From Erodium maritimum (Eukaryota; Streptophyta; Magnoliopsida; Geraniales; Geraniaceae), in NCBI GenBank assembly GCA_963921825.1, contig OY997594.1:11909001-11973000 (forward strand): a DNA stretch of 64,000 nt. Reading direction: 5' to 3'. Every line of letters begins with the position of its first letter. Positions within the stretch are counted from its first letter, which is position 1. Made by a program: the position numbers and the translations under genes. Under the pieces are notes generated by a model, which was not told the origin of the DNA, did no database searches, and worked only from the letters and a program-made list of their open reading frames with translations. Of this stretch, positions 11,902 to 24,027 are shown one piece after another.

Positions 11902-12404
11902 TTAGGGAAAATCATAAACAGTTAACCTCCAAGTTAGTAATAAAACTGCCTTAGCACGACGACACATTTTGCAATTTATACATTTAATCAATAAGATGCT
12001 GTCAACGGGTAAAGGTAAGGACAATATCACATTCTTAAAGATAACGGTAACTTATGAGAGAATAAGTGAAAAGCGCTGTAAATAGTTGAAAAATACTAAA
12101 ATGGGAACAAGTAAACATCACACCAACAGCTCGAATCCTCAATACTCCGATCCACGAATAGGTTCTTGTGTCATGTCGGATCCCATACTCCAATCCACAA
12201 GACTACTCGTGTCATGTCATATTTTCCCTCGGTCCAGAGGAGGCACATACATCGGGATACCGGTAATATCCCTGAGGGACACATATCGTCGGGATTCTCG
12301 GAAATGCCCCAAAAGGACCATATGTCATCGGGAACCAAGGTAATGCTCCCGCAGGACGCATACACTCGGGTGAATCAACAAGTAACCATTCCCCGTAGGG
12401 TAAA

Positions 12405-12585
12405 CCATCCAATTTCCCCGCAGGGTCAACCATCCAATGTCCCGCAGGATCAACCAACCAATGCCCCGCAGGGTCCACAACCAATATCCCGCAGGATCAA
12501 CCAACCAATGCCCCGCAGGGTCCACAACCAATATCCCGCAGGATCAACTAACCAATGCCCCGCAGGGTCCACAACCAATATTCTC
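12405..12585 (-). repeat. 47-bp minisatellite in 5' LTR of A
   Basis: Units start at 12454, 12501 and 12548 (the last partial), with related half-units before them. Each holds CCCCGCAGGGTCC and ATCCCGCAGGATC. Reversed, the core reads GATCCTGCGGGATATTG, close to the core of the 45-bp array in S1. Confidence 0.85.
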
Positions 12586-14139
12586 AAAACACACACAAGA
12601 GATCCATATACCTTTACGCTTACCGTTATACTTAAAGCAATTTCCGATCCATCTACCAACACAGCAATTTCCGTTATACTTTACGATCCATCTACCAACA
12701 CAGCAATTTCCCAAGTATTGAAAGCGAGTTAAACTAGTTATTCACATCCTACGCATGTATACTAGCCACGTCCGGTTATTAGTAATTGAAAGGAGATTAT
12801 TGTAGTTATTCGCATCCTATATGCAATCTAGGACCTTTCCGATTTTATTAACCTAATAGGCATACTAAGGTATTAAATTACACGAGGAGTTTAGTACTTT
12901 CCTTACCTCAAGGTCTTCCTCTAATAATACTCTTAGCTGCGGATGATTGGGCCAACTCCGTCTTCTTGGGCGAAGTCCAAGCTCACGGGCGAAGTCCAAG
13001 TTCGAGTCTGGGTTTAGAGACAAAAGGCCCAATCGGTCCCGGTAGTCCAAGGTCCTTTGAATTATCTAGTTCAATCCAATTAATTATAAAATTTTAAACC
13101 ATTTTTCTAAATTAATTAAATAATTAAGCTGTCGACCCGAGTCCAACCCGGATCCGTGATCCGACCCGAGTCCGAACCCGAATTCGACCCGGTTCAGACC
13201 CGGTTCCAGAACCGGTCCAAGCCCGAGTCCAGACTCGTCCGGTTTATGGCCTGGCCCAAACCCTCGGTCAGTGGCCCAAGTCACTCGGCCCAAAACCTCT
13301 TCCAGGCCCGCCAGCCTCATCCTCGAGTTCGTTCAGCTCCGGCGAGGTTCGCGTATTCCGACCACCATCTCTGGCGGAGACAACACCCAGAACTCACGCG
13401 AAGAGCCGGCGGAGCTCGAGGAAAGGATGGCGGAGCTCGGCCGTGGCTGGACGAGGGCTAGGGCGTCAGGTACGGAGTCAGGAACCGAGCTTCGCTCAGA
13501 TCTAGGGTTCGCGATACGCCGGCGGTGGTTCCGACTCAAAAATCGTCGAATCGAGCTCGAACCAGCCAGAACCCAGTAGAAGTGAGGTCGGGGAAGAAGG
13601 AAATAGGGGCGAGAGAGCTCGATTCAAGTCCGAGGAGGACGAACCAGCAGCAAAACTCCGGCGAGGCTTCGTTCTCGCGCGGCTCTGAAGGCGGGCGGAG
13701 AAGAAGAGGAAGGTGAGGGCAAAGGAGAGGTAGAAGACGATGGTGAGAGTGAGGTTACAGACGGAGGTGAAAGGGAAGGAGAAAAAAGAGAGAGACGCAC
13801 TGTAACTCCGACGACGGTGAACGGAGGTGAGAGCGAGGAAGACGAGCTCGGGAGAGAGAGGGGGAGCGTCCTCGTTTCGCGTGCTTAGATCTGGAGCTGA
13901 AGCGGCACGTTTTGCCCTTTTGTTCGAAAGGGCTCGCGAAACTGGGCCGGTCGTCTGGGCTGGGAGCGCGCGAGTTGGGCTACAACATGGCTCGGCCCAA
14001 GCCCGAGTGGAGCTGACCCAAAACCAAAACCCTCTTCTTCTTTTTTTGATTTTTTTCTCAAATCTTTACTTGTTGCAAAAACTCACCCAACGTTTCAATT
14101 TTCAAACTATTACCCTTTAGAAATAAGTGGGGTTTTACA

Positions 14140-14983
14140 CTGGCCAAAGGCCAAACTCCAATGTCCCGACCCGGTCTGTTCTAGTCGGAGACGAAGAGCG
14201 CCGACGAGGGTTCGTCTTAGAGCGTCGGCGACAGCGGCAGCGACGGCGACAGTGAGGAGCTTGGAGTATCGTCCAACGATGCCCGGTGGTGGCGTCAGGA
14301 CTCCGGCGAGTCTAGAGCCGTGGCGGTGGCAGCTGATGCGCGACCCCAACCTCTCTGTCTCAGATCTGGTGAAAGGGGATAACCGGCGTCGTTCCAACGA
14401 AGCCCTCCCGGACCAGCGTCGCCTGCGAGGGTCTCCAGTGGTGTTGACGAAGAAAACTGAACTGGAAGATAAGGGGGCACGAACTGTACCGTCTTCCCCG
14501 TCATCGACACGACACGAAGCGAGCTCGGGACGACGAACGGAGCGGGAGTTCTCGGTGGCGTTGTCTAGCTCCGGTCTCCGGCGTGGCTCGATTAGCACGG
14601 AGACGAGAGGACACGGTGAGGCAACCTTGGGTGCGAGAGAGAGAAGGTACAGAGAGAGGGAGAGGAGGACAAAGACGAGAGAGGAAGAGTGCGCGGCTCA
14701 GCGAAGAAGGAGATGAACAGTAGAGGGGGTTTAGGGTTCGCTCGAATTTGGGCTGGGCTAACATGGTACCGGGGTTGGGCCCGTGCGGTTGAGTGAGCCC
14801 AACTGTTCCGGCCCAGTCTGACTCCTTTCCCCCTTTTTTTTTTCTTTTGCAGTCGATCCAAAAATCAACCGTTTTTCAACCTCGACGTCCCAATCGAACC
14901 AAAGTTTTAACCCGCTTTCCAAGCACGACGCTCCAAGTGATTAAATTTAATAATTAAAACTTTTTACCGATGCGGTCTTCACA
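14140..14983 (-). repeat. Fragment of a further Tekay LTR (G)
   Basis: Begins abruptly at the end of element A and ends at GCGGTCTTCACA, resembling the terminal TCTTTACA of LTR F. Its Arg/Pro-coding GC-rich body (14250-14720), the ACATGG/GGGCCC-rich stretch and the T-run at 14829-14842 parallel positions in LTRs A and F. Element A most likely inserted in this LTR, with the remainder beyond the left edge. GC-rich frames here are not genes. Confidence 0.6.
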
Positions 14984-16132
14984 AATCATATTTTTCTGCA
15001 TTCGTACCATAGTAGTCGTACGCCCCCGTATGTACCCACCCCTTGAAATCTGGGATAACCTAGGAATCATCAAGGTTCAGAGGTCCCCCTGTTGGAATAG
15101 GAGCTTCAGGATGTCGCTTCTATGGCGGAACTGGTCGTACCCTGTCCAAGAAACTGGTCGTGATGGGGAAGAAGCGAGGCCTGCCCAAAACAACTTTGCT
15201 ACTTCCCATGAGAACCTTAAGGTGTCACAGGGTGTCCCACAGGAGCCACAATCCGTCCTCAAGGGACAGGCACTAGACGTCCTCTAACCTCCTCATTTTC
15301 CTAACATACTTCTTTGGCGATTGTCCCGACACCACAAGACTATTCAAGTCAAGACGAGGAAAGAATTTTGGATCATCTGCGTCAACTACCGACTGAACAG
15401 GGAACCACCTCCTAATATTTTCCTGATAGTATCAGTATTTTATTATAGGATTAGTCTTTCGGCTGTCACCAAAACTTCAACTCGTCGTTTACAATTATTT
15501 TTACGATTGTATGATCTTTTTATTACTCGTTTCTCGAATTAATAAAATTTTATATTTATGCTAAAAAAATCATATGTTACGTGGAATGTCATGCTAAAGC
15601 CACGTGGAACATCCTGTTAACCACAATCATTGTGAAAGACTTCACCAATCGATTGCATGCCACAATTGAATATGAAAATATTAGGTACTAGTAGTGGCCT
15701 TTAAAAAAGATAAAATATTACCGTTAAGTTTCAAAAAGTGGAGAATGGCAAATCCCCCGTGCGGATATAGCAATCTTGCAAATTCATTTTGTTCGATTGA
15801 TTACCCGTATACGAAATGGTTTCAAATGGTTTCGGTCTTTTCGGAGGAGAAGCACGGTATATATACACGGCTAGTACTGCTGCGGAACCACATAACGTTT
15901 AGGATGTTCTATAGAACACTCTAATATATAAAATTTTGGTCTTGTATAAGATTTTTGTATATTTACAAGAAAACAGGTCTTCTAACCACTATGGAAACAA
16001 TTTAAGATTTTTTTTCTACCTTAACTACCCTAAACAAAAAATTCTGATTCCATCCTTGATATAGTATACTTATTTTTTTTATATCAAAACAAGGTAATAT
16101 TACAAATTAAAAGTCTTTATAAGACAAGCAAA
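14984..16132. other. Intergenic, no gene recognised
   Basis: 14984-15300 is of mixed composition and has short frames without recognisable motifs. 15400-16130 is AT-rich. No transposon ends, RNA gene or conserved coding segment could be identified. Confidence 0.5.
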
Positions 16133-16867
16133 GATTTTTTTTTTTGGATAAGCGATTTTTTATTGGAACAACGAAATTGAAATGACATGAAACGTAAGAG
16201 TAAAAGCGCTTTAGGTATGCCGTTGTTGTATGGAGGGGAATACTGCGGTAGCGTCTGTTGACACCGATACAACGAATCTAAACGATAGGGGCAAGGGTCG
16301 AGCATACCATTGTCAAAGATTTGTTGTGGTAGACTGGGTATTCGCCCGGGGTGTCAGCGTGCCTCGTCCTCCCTCGACTGATAGTGGTAGGGCTCCTAAA
16401 CACGAGATTGCTGACCTCCGAGCTGGTAGGGAAGCACATGTCGACTTTTGGTGGAACCGCTGTCACCTTACGTCCAAAGGGGTGGTACAACCAACCGAAC
16501 CCCCTCTGGATCTCTTCGACTCATTCCGCGAGGTGAGGGCGCTTGGAGCCCCCCGACGCTATAAATGATGCATGTCACGCCCCAAATCCGGTTATCGCCC
16601 GGACCCGAGGCATGACGAGTAATAGAAGACAATAAAAGTAATAAAACAACATTTACTTCCTGAAATTCTCCATTGATGAAAATGATCCGTTAAACCGAGT
16701 TCAAATACGATAACCCTCCAGGGGTGTAATAATAAACCTCAACAAGTTTTGGTTCAATACATTAAAAATAAAGAAATGTGAAGTCTCTATCATGCACCCA
16801 CCCTGAGAAGCTCCCGAACTTCTACTCCTCAATCAAGCCTGTAAACACAACAATGAACTCACAGGGG

Positions 16868-16881
16868 TGAGCTTACGCTCA
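16868..16881 (-). other. Conserved GNRA stem-loop in LTR F
   Basis: Minus-strand TGAGC-GTAA-GCTCA, 295 bp from the LTR terminus. The acceptor-like GTGTTTACAG|G ends at 16839. Confidence 0.6.
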
Positions 16882-17356
16882 GTAGGGAAAACACATAACA
16901 AGGTAACCTTAAACTCCAAGGAAACAACGGTAATGTCCACAAGATCCATAACTCACCAACACGGTCAACAGAGTAGTTCAGAATATTACAAGTGAAATCA
17001 TCAATAAAGTTAACATAAAGTTCTTAACAATCAGAGGCAAGAGAATAACCGATCAATGCCGTGGCACATGAAGTCACCACCCTCCGATCCACATCTTATG
17101 TGTCCTCTCAGATTTTCCCTCCAATCCAGAGGAGACGCATATCATTGAGACTATCGGAAACACCCTTCAGGGCACATATCGTCGGAAGTCTCAGAAACGT
17201 CTCCAAGGGATTTTAGATCCTCGGGAACCCAGGGCCATACTCCCATAGGAAGCGCACACGTGGGCAATTTAATGATAAGCAGTTAATAATTGAATAACGC
17301 ACTCAACCGAAATATGAAGTAATACAAGCTCAACAACCACCAATCCAAGTCCACAC

Positions 17357-17490
17357 ACGGCTCAACCATCACCAATTCACCATAACAATAAGTACACGAA
17401 TCACGGTTCAACCATCACCAATTCACCATAACACAAAGTACACGAATCACGGTTCAACCATCACCAATCCACCACAACACATAGAACACA
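17357..17490. repeat. Tandem repeat in LTR F
   Basis: Three imperfect copies of a unit of about 55-60 bp built on GGTTCAACCATCACCAATTC and AGTACACGAATCAC. It occupies the same relative place as the minisatellites of S1 and A but shares no core with them. Confidence 0.75.
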
Positions 17491-20050
17491 AATCACACAA
17501 CCATAGCACACCAAATACACAATCCCAACTTACCGTTCAGTTACCAGTTTCGAACCACCGGGGCATCGATCACCTGATTGCACCGCTCGGTACAACCAGT
17601 CATACTCGATACCCCCAACAACCAATCAAGTAAATCAAGTAATCAATCGAATACTAAGCAACGAGAAATTACGAGTGTAATCAATTGAATCATAAAGCCT
17701 TCAAAAGAGCACTCAAGCATGCAATTCCACTAGTTTCATTAGACTCTTTAGCCTATCCACTAAGCAATCAACAACCAAGCATGTGATCCTAACACGCAAC
17801 TAATCCGAGGGCTTTGCCAAGGCTCCTCTACCAGACAAACATATCCCAAGTATTGAAAACGAGTTACACTAGTGATTGGCATCCTAATAGGTCACCACTA
17901 GACTCTCCGGTTATTAGCAATTGAAAGACGATAAAGCTAGTTATTCGCATCCTATAAGCATGTCTAGGACCTTTTCCAATTTTATTAACTTAGCATGTAT
18001 ACTAGGCATCATAAACGAGAGGTTAAGGCTTTCCCTACCTCAGGGTCTTGCTCTCAACGCTTTGATGAAGCCCGGTGGTCACTACTCCGCTCTTCACTCG
18101 GGTCCCGGCGTGATCTTTGCTCTTCTAGCTCGGGTCCAACATCTTCGCTCTCGGGCGAAGTCCCGTCTAGGTTGACACATAAAAAGTCCAAATTAATGAT
18201 GATAACAGTCCAACGGTTCTCTGATTTAACCACAATTTACCCAGTCCAAAATCTCACCTTGAGTTCGTTAAACCGATTAATTAAATCTGCTTTTAAAACG
18301 GTTTCCATTAAAGTCCGGTTGACCCGGATCCGAACCCGAACCCGGTCCAGATCCGATCCTGAAGTCCAAATGGGCCTAAGGCCCGAGTCCACAATGGGCC
18401 AAAGCCCATTTTCTGTTCTGTCCGGCCAGATCTCTCCCCAGGCCCAAGGCCCACTCGGCCCAAAACTCGCATGGCCCAACTGATATTCTGCCCAGTTCGG
18501 TCTGGTGAGTTTGGCCGGAGTTGGACGTAACGCCGGTGAGCAAAGGTGCTCCGGCGGTCTCCCACGGTGGCGGGTGCGACGCGGTGACGACGAGAGAGAG
18601 AAGGAGGACGGCGGCGGGTCTACGGCGAATCCGAGGTCGTGGCGGCGGTGGCTCCGGTGAGAACCCACGCCCGTTTCTCGTTCGGATCTGGCGAGGGCCC
18701 GTCTTCTCCGGCGAGTGGAGTTCGACGGAGCTGGGTTTCTAACGGCGGTGCTCGGCCCCACCCAGCTCGTCAGGCCGGTTGTCTGGCGTGGCTCACGGGG
18801 GAGAGGAGGACGGCGAGGGTGCCGAGCGAGGTCGAGCTCGGAGGCCTCGTACTCCGGCGACGTTGCGATTCCGACCACGGAAGGTCCGGTTGCAGCTCGG
18901 AAGGGAAAATGGAGGGCTCGGCGTGGCGAGGAAGGAGAAAGGAGAGGGAGGGACGCCGGCACTGGTTCGAGGGAGAGACGCCGGCACTGGTTCGAGGGGG
19001 CTGCTCCGGCGAAGACGGACGCGAGAGAGAGGACTCGGCTTCCTCGGGACGCGTGCGTGGTTTCTGAGCAAATGGAATGGCGCTGGGGTATAAGCAAGAT
19101 AGGGTTTGGGAGTGGACTTGGGTGCTGGTTGGGCCTGCGTTGGTCCAGCCCAAACCCGATCCTGACAAGCCCAAATTTCTCTCTTCCTTTTTTTTTTCTT
19201 TTAATTTAATTCCCCTTTCTTTTTGCACGATCCAATAAACGACTCGCTCCTCCACTCAACGACGTTTCCAACGGTAATATAACGAATTAAGAGTTCAGGT
19301 CTTTACAATGCACCATTTGAGCATTGTTCTGGCCCAACCTAGCCCTAGAATCAATTGCCCACTTCAGTACCTACTCGAGCTGCAAGTCCCACCTCTGGTC
19401 AAAACCACAACCCAACCAGAAAACGTGACTCGTCCCGTTTATAGCCTGCGACCCGCACCCACATCTGGATCCGCCTCCGTTAGGGGCTCCGGCTCGTCCC
19501 CCATTTGGACCCTAATCCGGCCCACCCGAGTCCGCCTCATTGTCAGTCCAACTCGAGGCCCATTGCCCGGCCTTCTCCCTTGACCCAGTCCAGGCCCGGC
19601 CCAACCGGCCCGTGGCTCACCTGAACTCGCGAAACCCTACCCGGCCTTCTTGTCCATGTAGCCGCCATCTAGGGCGTTTCCATCACCGATTGTCCCATCT
19701 CCATGCCTGAAAGGGTGTTCACCAGGGTGATCGGACCTAACGGAACTCAGTCCTCCCCCCATTACGGGTTGGTCCTTATTCCGATCCTCCCTCCCCATCA
19801 CCACCGGCATGTCAATACCCCACCCGAAATCACTCCGGGCGGTGAATCGAGTCGTGACCTCCGTCGGCACCACCCTTGGCGATACAGAGCGGGGGAGAAC
19901 ACGATTAGAAGATGGAGAAAATGTCGGCCAACCAACGCCTATTGACCTACCGCTACGCACTTCCTCACTTCCGTGTTGTTGGTGGTCGGAATCATCCATA
20001 GAAATCATCGCCTCAGTTCACTAATTCGCAAAACCCTACTTTTCCAGAGA

Positions 20051-20242
20051 GAAAAGAGGCTGCGTCTTTTTTATTTATGGTTTTTTTTCATCCTCTGAAG
20101 AGCCTCAATTTAAATTTTGTTTTCGCTGATAAAAAAACGGATGGACACCAAACATAAAAACAGTTCATGGGTACGCAACTTTTTAATTATTTTGTAAGAT
20201 TTCAACGGCCCGAGAGTAAATAACCAACCTTGTGTTTTCTTC
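20051..20242. other. Short spacer with possible retroposon tail
   Basis: Contains TTTTCGCTGATAAAAAAAC on the plus strand near 20118-20136, resembling the 3' tails of LINE-type insertions elsewhere in the window. Nothing else is recognised. Confidence 0.3.
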
Positions 20243-20258
20243 GGATGAATATTAAATT

Positions 20259-21657
20259 TTTTTTTGATAGGCTAAAGATTTTATTCAGCATTCGTTCTAT
20301 AATTGAGTAGAACGAAGCGAAAGAACTGACCCCAAAACAGGGCCAATTCACCATACCAAAACAGCTACGAAAGCTCAACAAAGTCCACAAACAGAAACCA
20401 AACAAAACAATCAAACTAAACATAAAAACGAAGACCTGAATGATAACAATAAAGCATCAAACAGTCCTCCGTTGATGTTGTCTCCGTCCACTCCACAAGC
20501 ACCAAGAGGGGTCTCTAACCCAATCCTCAAAAGTCACCCCTAGGCGGAAAGAGCCTGAATTCCAACAAACTCCAAAAGAATGAGTCTGAATCTTCGCCAG
20601 CACCCCAGTTTCACTGCCCATGGTCTGATTAAACACTGCACCATTGCGAGTAACCCAAATAGACCATAATGTCACATAGGCAACCTGAACCCAACCAAGC
20701 CACCACTGCCTCGACCGCAACCCCTTCCATCAAAGTAAAACCTCTCCTATACTACTCGGCATGGGCCCACGCACCTTCCACCATAAAAACACCCTACTCC
20801 AAATCTTCCAAGCAAACTCACAGTGTAATAAAACATGGTCAACAGATTCAAAAAATAGCATGCAGAAAGGACAAAACATACTATTCAAAGAAATCTGCAA
20901 ACCTCTGCTCTCCAAGAACTCTTTAGTAAGAAGGGCGTTGTGTGCAGCCAACCACACAAACACACAAAACTTTGGCGGGACATTCTTCACCCACAGAATT
21001 GAAGCCCACTCCACTGGGGATACACCCCCAACCGGCCCCACCAAGCAGCGATAGGCAGCGGCGACCGAGAAGCCTTTCACATGCTTCTCCCAAATCAGGC
21101 AATCCTCCATATCCGGTCTCAACACCGCTCCATCCACCAAACCCATCAAAACCAAGGCCTCCTCATCTTCCCATGGGTCCAATTCACGCAGGTACCCAAC
21201 CCTCCAAACACCCGAAAACCAAAAGAAGTGCACTTTCTCAAGCTTAGCAGCAGCCACCGAATAGAGATTAGGGAAACGATAACGTAGCGAGGAAGAGCCT
21301 ACCCACACATCATCCCAAAAGGATATCCGGTCTCCCTTCCCCAATCTCCAATGGACACTCTGATTTCCAAAAAGGGCTTCAAAGCTAGGATCAGAAGCCA
21401 GAGAAATGATATGATTGACCAGGAAAGAGGATCCCGGCTTATCAACCTTAAGCAGATCCCAATCAGAAACTTCCCAACCAAAAAGTGCACAGATCACCTT
21501 TTTCCAAAGAGAATCAGAATCACAAGCGAACCTCCACCACCACTTGGCCAACAAACTTGCATTCATTGCCCCCAACTTCCTAATACCAAGACCACCGTCC
21601 TCCTTGGATTTACACACCATACTCCAACGGATCTTGCGGAACATCTTCCCAGTAAAA
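20259..21657 (-). mobile_element. 5'-truncated LINE E with perfect 16-bp TSD
   Basis: Flanked by identical GGATGAATATTAAATT at 20243-20258 and 21658-21673. The minus-strand 3' end reads AATAAAATCTTTAGCCTATC plus a poly(A) run. The 1.4-kb body is the 3' end of an L1-type ORF2, so the element is 5'-truncated, as expected from incomplete target-primed reverse transcription. The exact duplication points to a fairly recent insertion. Confidence 0.95.
20457..21644 (-). pseudogene. LINE ORF2 C-terminal fragment (zf-RVT region)
   Basis: The main frame (21644-20730) encodes the C-terminal part of a plant L1-type reverse transcriptase: KSKEDGGLGIRKLGAMNASL after the RT thumb, a Trp-rich WRLGKGDRISFWDDVW segment, then the zf-RVT zinc-binding region with MFCPFC and an ES-x-DHVLLHC stretch. 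A TGA at 20730-20732 interrupts the frame, which then continues in phase to 20457. The endonuclease and RT catalytic domains are absent because the copy is 5'-truncated. In an active element the protein would nick DNA and copy the RNA at the target. Confidence 0.9.
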
Positions 21658-21673
21658 GGATGAATATTAAATT

Positions 21674-22247
21674 AAACAAAGAAACAAACAAAAAATCGAG
21701 TTAATTAAGATATAGTGATTTCTTCCCTGCATTTATTGACTAGAAAATCAAAGCTCGCAGGGCATATATATTCTAAGATGCAATCTTCATTCTTCATTCT
21801 TGTGCTAAAATTTACAACAAGTATATATTGACAAAAAGTACACATATTCAACAACATAATCAACAGTTCCTGAGACTATTCAGCTTAAACGTGAGATGCT
21901 CTGATCCGGCTGAATTATGTTTACTGCATATTTGACCTATAAATTCATGGACTCGTTGTTGAAGACGGACCAGGTTATTGTTTTTTGTTGTAAAATCGTC
22001 CATGCCAATTCTTCTTTATTAAAAATAATTATCAATTGTATGATAAGTCGTTAGGATTGTTGTGTTTTATAATTCTTTTTTTTAGTGTTCGAGTATATAT
22101 ATCTTCTTTCTCTGAGGTTGTATTACCCGTCTTTATTTCACTTTCTTTGTAATTCATCGTAATCCATAAAACTTTGATCTATCAAAAAATAATAATCATC
22201 AATCTCTTCCCCACTATATATTCTCTTTATTTATTATAAATTAACCA
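21674..22247. other. Intergenic spacer between LINE E and element D
   Basis: AT-rich, no gene. Near 22165-22187 it has CATAAAACTTTGATCTATC followed by an A-run, again like a LINE-type 3' tail on the plus strand, but no body could be attached to it. Confidence 0.4.
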
Positions 22248-23017
22248 GAAGTAACTTGATTTTTTTTTTGGATAGGCGATTAATTTATTGCTGCAGGATT
22301 CCAAGATGGAACCCTGAAAACCAACACCTCGAAAGGCTACACCAAAAACAAAACAAAAGAAACTCAAACTAGAACCCAAAAACATCAAAATAAAACTTAA
22401 AGTTACCCTCCAGCCAGTAGTCTTCGGCGATTGAACTTGCTCGTAAGACACACTAAGTCACCTGCCAGAGAAACTACACTGAAAGAATGAGGCTTAAAAC
22501 AAACACCTCGGAAACCGTTTGTACCGTGCTCCAGAAACCACACTGTTTCTCTGTAACAAAAAAATCTAGCAGGTGATATATCAAAAATTCCACCACGCCG
22601 AACTACCCTGCGACTCTGATTAGAAAGGCAAAGAAGAGGGGAGAGACACCCCCTCATCTAACTCGTCATCAGTGCAAAAATCATCAGAGTCCTCCTGAAA
22701 TTCAGGGTCAACAGATGTCACGCCCCAAATCCGGTTTTGGCCGGACTCGAGACGTGACCTGGAACAACCGAGATAAAAGTAGTAAAACCGTAATAAACTC
22801 TTTTAAAGTTGAAAGCGAGTCCAAAGTATTTCTCAATAATTCAATCCAAAATTCAAATTTAGTGACAACACTTGACAATTAACATAAGATAAAAAAAGTC
22901 AACGATGTGGACCAACACATCTCTAATACAGCTCTCAAGACATCTGGAAGCTCCCGAGCCTCGAATTCTCCAGATCTCAAGCACACCTGTACACACAATA
23001 AATAAAACAAATAGGGG

Positions 23018-23031
23018 TGAGCTTACGCTCA
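23018..23031 (-). other. Conserved GNRA stem-loop in LTR C
   Basis: Minus-strand TGAGC-GTAA-GCTCA, 302 bp from the LTR terminus. The acceptor-like GTGTGTACAG|G ends at 22987. Confidence 0.6.
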
Positions 23032-23684
23032 GTAGGGAAAATCCTAAATAACTTTAGTCTCCAAGTTTAATATTAAAACTGCTTTAGTTCGATGCCACAA
23101 AAGTATTTAAAACTCTTAGACCAAAAGATAAAATAAACAAATAAGGAGCAACGATAACAATAGCACATTCTCAAGGGTAACGATAAATTCCCAGAGAATA
23201 ATTAAAGAGCATTATAATAAAATAGAAAACCGACACAACTGGGAACGAGTAAATACTATTAATCAAAGAAATGTTATGGAATCCGTGTAATGAAGTAGTA
23301 TCGCTTTTTCAAAGATAACAGTAACTTAAAAGATTCCATGAAAGTACTATAACGAATCATAACTTAATAAAATGGGAGCAATTAATATCACGCCAACCAC
23401 TCGCTTTCTCAAGCCTCCGATCCATGGATAGATTCTGGGATCATATCGGTTCCCATATTCCGATCCACCAGAGTATCCATATCATATCAGATTTTCCCTC
23501 GGTCCAGAGGAGGCACATGCGTCGGGGCACCGAAAACAATCCCAAATGGGTGCTTATCATCGGGATTCCTAGAAATGCCTCCAAAGGACCATGTGTCATA
23601 GGGAACCAAGGTAGTGCTCCACTGGGACGCACGCTCTTGGGTGAAGCCTCAGTAACCATCTCTCAAGAAGTAATCCAATCGATA

Positions 23685-24027
23685 TGTAAGACCCGCCCCC
23701 GGTCGATCCCGGTAGAACCGGTAAATCCTAGCTAAGTTTGACTTTCGGCCGGAAAAGTCAACCGATGACTCGGAAAGTCAGTCGGGACCTTTCCGGGGCC
23801 CAAAAAAGCTTAGCCATTAGCACGGTTAGCTTAGTTGGGTCGTTTCCTTCAGTTTGACTGTAATATTGTTAAAGTCAACTGTCGGTCAAACTCGGGCTTA
23901 CTATCGGTTATTTGTCGATAAATCTTGGAAAGCTGGAAAATTATTAAATAGGAGTGACCACACATGACACTTGTCATGCTTGGCTTGGAGGATGAGAATA
24001 GGGGATTCAAAGGACCTTCATACCCTC
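23685..24027 (+). repeat. 5' LTR fragment of element B
   Basis: Starts TGTAAGACCCGCCCCCGG and follows the 3' LTR base for base, with 9 mismatches, until CATACCCTC. There the LTR2 sequence TGATGCGGG takes over. Confidence 0.93.

Larger units (their letters stand above)
1..14139 (-). mobile_element. Ty3/gypsy Tekay-type retrotransposon A, decayed, 3' LTR cut by window edge
   Basis: On the minus strand the order is: 5' LTR (11586-14139), iMet primer-binding site, leader, gag, pol remnant, polypurine tract and 3' LTR (1-1373, beginning before the window). The two LTRs align almost end to end over the visible part (window base 4 matches 12745). The interior holds two later insertions, a Tekay solo LTR at 6409-9451 and an LTR of another family at 4169-5953. 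About 2.4 kb remains for pol, too little for a full protease-RT-RNase H-integrase, so pol carries deletions as well as stops. The element cannot be autonomous. Its flanking duplication cannot be checked because one end lies outside the window. Confidence 0.88.
11586..14139 (-). repeat. 5' LTR of element A
   Basis: In plus-strand reading it begins TGTCACTCCCCAAATCCGG and ends GGGGTTTTACA, the reverse complement of the Tekay LTR termini. At 2554 bp it is complete. It contains the conserved hairpin at 11888-11901, a 47-bp minisatellite at 12405-12585, the donor-like GAG|GTAAGG (GT at 12905-12906) and a GC-rich repeat block around 13130-13230. Confidence 0.9.
16573..19307 (-). mobile_element. Tekay solo LTR F, TSD ATGCA
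   Basis: Starts TGTCACGCCCCAAATCCGG and ends AGGTCTTTACA in plus reading. ATGCA occurs on both sides (16568-16572, 19308-19312). It is 2735 bp with no internal region, hence a solo LTR. It carries the hairpin (16868-16881), donor-like GAG|GTAGGG (GT at 18037-18038) and a tandem array around 17357-17490. The GC-rich 18520-19090 section gives overlapping open frames in several frames, which is a composition effect. Confidence 0.93.
16133..20050 (-). mobile_element. Poly(A)-tailed non-LTR retroposon K, split by solo LTR F
   Basis: The minus-strand 3' end reads CCAATAAAAAATCGCTTATC followed by a run of A (T-run at 16136-16146). The body lies in 16147-16572 and resumes at 19313. It contains minus-strand frames at 19637-20008 (123 codons, beginning MISMDDSDHQQHG) and 16278-16490 (70 codons), with stops between them. 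No domain is recognised, so it may be a LINE ORF1 derivative or a retrocopy of a transcript. The 5' boundary near 20050 is approximate and I found no flanking duplication. Confidence 0.5.

Noticed and set aside
18237-19255. Long Arg/Pro/Ser-rich frames on both strands, one of 286 codons
   Set aside because: Overlap in many frames within the GC-rich part of solo LTR F; no homologous frame stays open in the other LTRs.
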